Part shown: positions 28,370-33,375 of the stretch, piece by piece
Layout of the letters: each line of letters starts with the position of its first letter
How positions within the stretch are numbered: the stretch's first letter is position 1
Source of the DNA: Gemmataceae bacterium
Lineage (GTDB): Bacteria > Planctomycetota > Planctomycetia > Gemmatales > Gemmataceae
Assembly (NCBI GenBank): GCA_019747655.1
Contig: JAIEQO010000635.1
Coordinates: 1 to 33,375 of the forward strand
Direction: 5' to 3'
Length of the DNA stretch: 33,375 nt
Notes under the pieces: model-generated
What the model saw: only the letters and a program-made list of their open reading frames with translations
The model's database searches: none
What the model was told of the DNA's origin: nothing
Position numbers and translations under genes: made by a program

Positions 28370-29536
28370 TCAAACCGCGATCTCGTCCGCGGCCGTCGCC
28401 TCTTCGTCCTCGGGGACGCCGGGGAAGAAGTGGCAGAACAGGATGCCGACCAGGTACAGCCCGAACATCGGGACGAACAGGTACGACATCGTCACCACGT
28501 CCGGGGTGGGGGTGATGACGGCCGACAGGACGGCCAGGATCATGCAGGCGTACCGCCACTTCCGCAGGTAGTCGGACGCGGTGAACAGCCCGATCCGGTT
28601 CAGGAAGATCATCACCAGCGGCGTCTGGAACGAGATGCCGAAGACCAGCGGGAGGATCAGGGCCAGCCCGAACCACTCGTTCATCCGGATGTCCGGGTCG
28701 AACCCGAGGAACTCGTTGAACCGCAAGAGCGCCTTGACCGCCCCGGGGAGGACGAGGAACTGGCACAGGAGGACGCCGCCGAGGAACAGGATTACGCTCG
28801 GCCAGAACATGACGGAGACGTACCGCCGCTCGTGGGGGTACAGCCCGGCCCCGACGAACGCCCAGAACTGGTACAGGATCCACGGGCTGGCGAGGACGAA
28901 CCCGCACAGGGCCTGGACCTTGAAGTACACCACGAACCCCTCCTGGACGGACAGGGTGGCGATGTAGTTCTTCGTCCCCAGCAGGGTCTCGCCCTTGACG
29001 TTCAGGTAGTTGATGTAGGCCGGGTAGACCCGCAGCCGGGTCTCGACCTCGGCCGGGGCCCCGTCCCGCGGCGGGCCGAAGGCCGCGGCCAGGTCGGCCG
29101 GCCGGACCCACACCGGCATCTCCTCCGGGGCCCCGAGGAGCTTCCGCCGCTCGTCCTCGGTCAGGCTGGTCAGCGACCCGCCGTTGGCCTTCAGCTTGTC
29201 CTGGATGGCCAGCACCTCGGCCGGGTCGGCGTTGGTCAGCTTGGCCAGCTTCTCGGCCGACTCCTTCTCGTTCCGCCGGCTGATGAAGTCCCGGACCTGG
29301 GACTCGACCGGCTCGGTGATGACGGCCAGCATCGGCCGGCCGATGCCGATGCTCTTGTCCCCGACCGACTCCCCGACCGCGTCCAGGACGAACCCGATGA
29401 CCATGAAGAAGATCAGCCCGAGGATGGCCCGGATCATCCGGGCGCGGAGTTCCTCGATGTGGTCCCCGAACGACATCCGGGTGCTGTCGAAGATGTCGTC
29501 CGGGTAGTCATGGGTGCGGGTGCGGCCGAACAACAT
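28370..29536 (-). CDS. tatC: Sec-independent protein translocase TatC with enlarged first loop
   Basis: [24 protein letters not shown]...; [25 protein letters not shown]...[18 protein letters not shown]...[22 protein letters not shown]. Confidence 0.93.
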   Translation of the reverse strand: MLFGRTRTHDYPDDIFDSTRMSFGDHIEELRARMIRAILGLIFFMVIGFVLDAVGESVGDKSIGIGRPMLAVITEPVESQVRDFISRRNEKESAEKLAKLTNADPAEVLAIQDKLKANGGSLTSLTEDERRKLLGAPEEMPVWVRPADLAAAFGPPRDGAPAEVETRLRVYPAYINYLNVKGETLLGTKNYIATLSVQEGFVVYFKVQALCGFVLASPWILYQFWAFVGAGLYPHERRYVSVMFWPSVILFLGGVLLCQFLVLPGAVKALLRFNEFLGFDPDIRMNEWFGLALILPLVFGISFQTPLVMIFLNRIGLFTASDYLRKWRYACMILAVLSAVITPTPDVVTMSYLFVPMFGLYLVGILFCHFFPGVPEDEEATAADEIAV

Positions 29537-29688
29537 GGCGGACCCTTGCGGCGGTGGGAGGCGGCTCCAACCACGAGGCGAGGGTGCCCGGCCGGTTGGC
29601 GGAACGGGTTGGACGGAAGGTCCGGGTTATGGTATCGGGCGGCCGCCCGGGGCTCAAGTTCGGGGCCGGCCGGTCGTGGACCGGTTCG

Positions 29689-29813
29689 GGTGGCCGGGGC
29701 AGAGTCCTCGATGCCCCGGCCCGGGTCGGTGGAGCGCGGGCCTCCGGCCCGCATGCGGCCGGGACGGCCGCGCTCCAAAGAACCGGGGCATCGAGGACTC
29801 CGCCCCGGCCACC
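29689..29813. repeat. palindromic element between divergent genes (E12)
   Basis: 31-nt arms ggtggccggggcagagtcctcgatgccccgg / ccggggcatcgaggactccgccccggccacc, one mismatch; inner GGAGCGCG/CGCGCTCC enclosing two hairpins. Confidence 0.92.
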
Positions 29814-29856
29814 CGGCATGAGGCGGTGCCCCTTACCCCGGCTCGGAGGCCGGCCG

Positions 29857-30105
29857 ATGCGGCGGATGTCGTTCCTGGTGCTGCTGTTCGGGGCGGCCGG
29901 CTGCCTCCGGTACGAGGGGCCGGTCGAGACGTACCGGGAGAACCGGGTCCGCCCGCCGGTCGACGCCCGGGACGACAAGGGCAACCCGCTGTACTCGATC
30001 GAGGAGCAGGAGAAGCGGGCCCGGTCGCGGCTGACGCTGTTCGACGACGACCCGCGGATCACCCCGCCGACCGGCATCTCCCGCCCGGGCGGCATCGGGC
30101 GGTGA
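29857..30105 (+). CDS. small lipoprotein
   Basis: MRRMSFLVLLFGAAGCLRYEGPVETYRENRVRPPVDARDD...; lipobox-like GAAGC. Confidence 0.65.
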   Translation: MRRMSFLVLLFGAAGCLRYEGPVETYRENRVRPPVDARDDKGNPLYSIEEQEKRARSRLTLFDDDPRITPPTGISRPGGIGR

Positions 30106-30119
30106 TCCGTTTTGAAGAC

Positions 30120-30228
30120 ATTCACCACAGAGTCACAGAGACCACAGAGCAGACTAAGACGATAGAGAATTTATTTAGATGTTCTCTGTCTTCGTTTGCT
30201 CGGTGTCCTCTGTGACTCTGTGGTGAAT
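30120..30228. repeat. palindromic element, low-GC family (E13)
   Basis: 21-bp perfect arms attcaccacagagtcacagag / ctctgtgactctgtggtgaat. Confidence 0.92.
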
Positions 30229-30339
30229 CTTCTCCCACATCTCCCGAATCCCCTCCCAGTGCGGCTATTTTCGTTGCCCCCCGGCCGGCCGGGGTGGCAC
30301 AATAGCCGCTGCCGCACACCCTTCCGACGGAGGCACGTC

Positions 30340-31470
30340 ATGGGGCTCTGGGACCGGATCACCGGCGAGTTCATCGACATCATCCAGTGGACCGAGCCCT
30401 CCCAGAACGAGGTGCTGTCGTACCGGTTTACCCGGTACAAGAACGAGATCAAGAACGGTGCCAAGCTGATCGTCCGGGAGGGGCAGGCGGCGGCGTTCGT
30501 CAAGGAGGGGCAGCTCGCCGACGTGAAGGGGCCGGGGACGTACACCCTGGACACCAACAACATGCCCATCCTGTCCACCATCCTCGGGTGGAAGTACGGG
30601 TTCGAGTCGCCGTTCAAGGCCGAGGTGTACTTCATCTCGACGCGGCAGTGGACCGACCAGAAGTGGGGCACCCAGAACCCGGTGATGGTGCGTGATCCCG
30701 AGTTCGGCCCGGTCCGGCTGCGGGCGTTCGGGTCCTACGCCTTCAAGGTGACGGACCCCGGCACCTTCCTCCGCGAGCTGGTCGCCACCGACCCGTCGTT
30801 CGAGGCCTACGAGGTGACGAACCAGTTCCGCAACGCCATCGTGTCGCGGTTCGTCGATGTCGTCGGGTCGGCCAAGATTCCGATCCTCGACCTGGCCGGG
30901 AACTACGAGAAGATGAGCAAGCTGGCCCTGGACAAGATCGGGCCGGAGCTGGCCAAGATGGGGATCAGCCTGACCCAGTTCTTCGTCGAGAACATCTCGC
31001 TCCCGCCCGAGGTGGAGGCGGCCCTGGACAAGCGGAGCCAGATGGGGGTGTTGGGGAACCTGGACCAGTACGCCAAGTTCCAGACGGCCGAGGCGATCCG
31101 GGACGCGGCCCAGAACCCGGGCGGGTTCGCCGGGCTGGGGGCGGGCATCGGGGCCGGGGTGGCCGTCGGCGGGCAGATGGCCGGCACGATCGCCGGGGCG
31201 GCGTCGGCCCCGGGGCAGGTGGCGGCCGGTCACACGCAGGCCCCCGCGACCCCGCCGCCGATGCCGACCGCGGCGAGCTACCACGCGGCCATCGACGGGG
31301 CGGCCGCCGGGCCGTTCGACTCGACGGCGCTCGCCGCCCAGATGAAGGCCGGGAAGGTCGGCCGTAGCACGCTGGTGTGGAAGCCGGGGATGGCCAACTG
31401 GGTGGCGGCCGACACGGTCGAGGAGCTGCGGCCGCTGTTCGCGCATCTGCCGCCGCCGCTGCCGACGTGA
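30340..31470 (+). CDS. SPFH domain (YdjI-like) protein with C-terminal GYF_2-like domain
   Basis: MGLWDRITGEFIDIIQWTEPSQNEVLSYRFTRYKNEIKNGAKLIVREGQAAAFVKEGQLADVKGPGTYTLDTNNMPIL...; C-terminal AAIDGAAAGPFDSTALAAQMKAGKVGRSTLVWKPGMANWVAADTVEEL. Confidence 0.9.
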   Translation: MGLWDRITGEFIDIIQWTEPSQNEVLSYRFTRYKNEIKNGAKLIVREGQAAAFVKEGQLADVKGPGTYTLDTNNMPILSTILGWKYGFESPFKAEVYFISTRQWTDQKWGTQNPVMVRDPEFGPVRLRAFGSYAFKVTDPGTFLRELVATDPSFEAYEVTNQFRNAIVSRFVDVVGSAKIPILDLAGNYEKMSKLALDKIGPELAKMGISLTQFFVENISLPPEVEAALDKRSQMGVLGNLDQYAKFQTAEAIRDAAQNPGGFAGLGAGIGAGVAVGGQMAGTIAGAASAPGQVAAGHTQAPATPPPMPTAASYHAAIDGAAAGPFDSTALAAQMKAGKVGRSTLVWKPGMANWVAADTVEELRPLFAHLPPPLPT

Positions 31471-31479
31471 TCCCGTTCT

Positions 31480-31547
31480 GGGCGAACCGCGAGCGTGAGC
31501 GAGCGGGTGCGACCCCAAACCCGCTCGCTCACGCTCGCGGTTCGCCC
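31480..31547. repeat. 28-bp perfect inverted repeat hairpin (E14)
   Basis: 31480-31507 gggcgaaccgcgagcgtgagcgagcggg / 31520-31547 exact reverse complement, 12-nt loop. Confidence 0.95.
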
Positions 31548-31557
31548 GGATGCTTCC

Positions 31558-32682
31558 ATGCCCGACGCGCCTCCTTCTGGTCGCCTGTTCCCGTGCCCGA
31601 ACTGCGGGGCGAAGGTCGAGTTCGACCCCGGCAGCCGGGCGCTCAAGTGCCCGTACTGCGGGCACTCGTCGGCCATCGCCCGGACCGCGGCGGCCGACCT
31701 CGCGGTCGAGGAGCGGGACTACGAGGAGTACCTGGCCCGCGAGGAGGACGGCGGCGGGGCGGTGATCGCCGGCCGGTCGTCCGAGACGCGGTGTACGGGC
31801 TGCGGGGCGATGGTGCTGCTCGAAGACAAGGTGGCCACCGAGGACTGCCCGTTCTGCGGGACGCACCTGGAGAACCAGCCGGAAGCCGCCCAGCGGATGA
31901 TCCCGCCGGAGTCGCTGGCCCCGTTCGCCCTCGACCTGCGGGCGGCCCGCGAATCCTTCAACAAGTGGCTTGTCAGCCTCTGGTTCGCCCCCACGGAACT
32001 GAAGACGGTCGCCAACCTCGGCCAACTGACCGGCGTGTACGTCCCGTACTGGACTTATGACGCCATGACCGAGACCCGCTACCGCGGCCAGCGGGGCGAC
32101 GACTACCAGGACACCGAGACGTACACCGACCGGGACGCCCAGGGGAACACCGTCACCCGGACCCGGACGGTGACGCGGACCCGCTGGTCGTCGGCGGCCG
32201 GTGAGGTCGAGCACTTCTTCGACGACGTGCTGGTGTGCGGGTCGAAGAGCGTCCCGGGGAAGCTGGTGGCGTGGCTGGAGCCGTGGGACCTGCGGAAGCT
32301 CGAAGGGTTCCGGCCGGAGTTCCTGAGCGGGTTCAAGACGGAGCGGTACGCGGTCGGCCTGGGCGAGGGGTTCGAGCGGTCGAAGGAGCTGATGGAGCCG
32401 ACCATCATCCGGCTGATCCAGGGGGACATCGGCGGCGACCACCAGCGGATCGACGCCAAGAAGACGCGGTATCTGGCCGTCACCTTCAAGCACCTGCTGC
32501 TGCCGGTGTGGGTCGCCCACTACCGGTATCACGACCGGCTGTTCCAGATTCTGATCAACGGCCGGACCGGGCGGCTGGCCGGGGAGCGGCCGTGGAGCGC
32601 CTGGAAGATCATCCGGCTGGTCCTACTGGTACTCGTGGTCGCCCTGGTGGTCGGGCTGGTGGTGTCGATGGCCCAACGTTGA
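31558..32682 (+). CDS. zinc-ribbon (two CxxC pairs per ribbon) protein with C-terminal TM
   Basis: FPCPNCGAKVEFDPGSRALKCPYCGHSSAIA; TRCTGCGAMVLLEDKVATEDCPFCGTHLE; C-terminal IIRLVLLVLVVALVVGLVVSM. Confidence 0.85.
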   Translation: MPDAPPSGRLFPCPNCGAKVEFDPGSRALKCPYCGHSSAIARTAAADLAVEERDYEEYLAREEDGGGAVIAGRSSETRCTGCGAMVLLEDKVATEDCPFCGTHLENQPEAAQRMIPPESLAPFALDLRAARESFNKWLVSLWFAPTELKTVANLGQLTGVYVPYWTYDAMTETRYRGQRGDDYQDTETYTDRDAQGNTVTRTRTVTRTRWSSAAGEVEHFFDDVLVCGSKSVPGKLVAWLEPWDLRKLEGFRPEFLSGFKTERYAVGLGEGFERSKELMEPTIIRLIQGDIGGDHQRIDAKKTRYLAVTFKHLLLPVWVAHYRYHDRLFQILINGRTGRLAGERPWSAWKIIRLVLLVLVVALVVGLVVSMAQR

Positions 32683-32691
32683 GGAGGCGGC

Positions 32692-33246
32692 ATGGCCGGA
32701 CGGATCGTATTGCGGACCGGGGAGGCGCTGGTCGAGGGCGACCTGGACTACCTGTGCGCCGAGCCGGAGGTGGTGATCGGCGAGCTGGACGGCCCGGTCG
32801 GGCAGGCCCTGGCCACGCTGGTCGGCGACCAGGTGAAGGGGCACACCCGGGTGTTCGCCATCCTGAACAGCGACGTGCAGGTCCGGCCGGCGACGCTGAT
32901 GGTCAGCAAGGTGACGGTCAAGGACGCCCGGTACACGAGCATCCTGATGGGGTCGGTGCAGGCGGGGATCGCCCACGGGGTGCTGGACGCGGTCCGGGCC
33001 GGCGACCTGCCGAAGGACAAGGCCAACGACCTGGGCATCATCTACTCGGTCTGGCTCGACCCGGCGGTGCTGAGCGTGCCCGAAGGCCAGATCGACCACG
33101 CCGGGCTGTTCCGGGTGAACCGGGAGGCGACGGCGAAGGTCATCCGCAAGGCCATGCGGAACGAGCCGTCGATCGACTGGCTGCTGGCGAACCAGGAGTC
33201 GGTGACGCACTACTTCCACCAGCTCGGCCTGGACGGGAAGGTGTAG
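32692..33246 (+). CDS. formaldehyde-activating enzyme (Fae)-like protein, divergent
   Basis: MAGRIVLRTGEALVEGDLDYLCAEPEVVIGELDGPVGQALATLVGDQVKGHTRVFAILNSDVQVRPATLMVSKVTVKDARYTSILMGSVQAGIAHGVLDAVRAGDLPKDKANDLGIIYSVWLDP; matches the remembered Fae layout. Confidence 0.8.
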   Translation: MAGRIVLRTGEALVEGDLDYLCAEPEVVIGELDGPVGQALATLVGDQVKGHTRVFAILNSDVQVRPATLMVSKVTVKDARYTSILMGSVQAGIAHGVLDAVRAGDLPKDKANDLGIIYSVWLDPAVLSVPEGQIDHAGLFRVNREATAKVIRKAMRNEPSIDWLLANQESVTHYFHQLGLDGKV

Positions 33247-33350
33247 GGCACGCCCTGCCTCCGCCATCACGAGCCGGAGGGGACTACACGTCTTCCGTGC
33301 TAGGTTCTGTCTGCTGAATCGGCGGGGGGCGGCCGTGCCTCTGATCTTGC

Positions 33351-33375
33351 ATGCACCGCCGCGACCTCTCCGACG
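33351..33375 (+). CDS. possible start of a further CDS (MHRRDLSD...), truncated
   Basis: ATG followed by open frame to the window edge only; too short to judge. Confidence 0.2.

Overview
The window is a GC-rich chromosomal segment. From gene content (TIGR03067-like protein, ECF sigma factor with a C-terminal propeller, Ser/Thr kinase, Fae-like protein) it looks like a Gemmataceae-type planctomycete; this assignment is inference. I support about 27 coding regions: HAD-IIA hydrolase (partial), two paralogous membrane proteins, aconitase, an XPB/Ssl2-type helicase with its helicase-associated partner, GNAT, SulP transporter plus beta-carbonic anhydrase, two GT2 glycosyltransferases, ECF sigma-propeller fusion, STK, sorbosone-dehydrogenase-like protein, a TA module, UxaA-type dehydratase, CobA-HemD fusion, TatC, SPFH-GYF, zinc-ribbon membrane protein and a divergent Fae. 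The most unusual signal is a set of long palindromes (about 70-155 bp) of several unrelated sequence families. In nine of nine co-directional junctions that carry one, it begins 5-22 nt after the upstream stop codon. Several fold as cloverleaves, and many have arms that are themselves hairpins, so two folds are possible. Related low-GC or G/C-run palindromes also sit in-frame inside two genes (a GT2 and the helicase partner), resembling Rickettsia palindromic elements. Other points: a ParE-like toxin frameshifted beside an intact antitoxin, a probable frameshift in a membrane protein, a carbonic anhydrase ORF running about 214 nt into the SulP gene, a candidate small RNA/sORF between two terminator-like hairpins, a TatC with an enlarged first loop, and a Fae homologue lacking the catalytic His. 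No rRNA, tRNA, CRISPR array or intact transposase was recognised.
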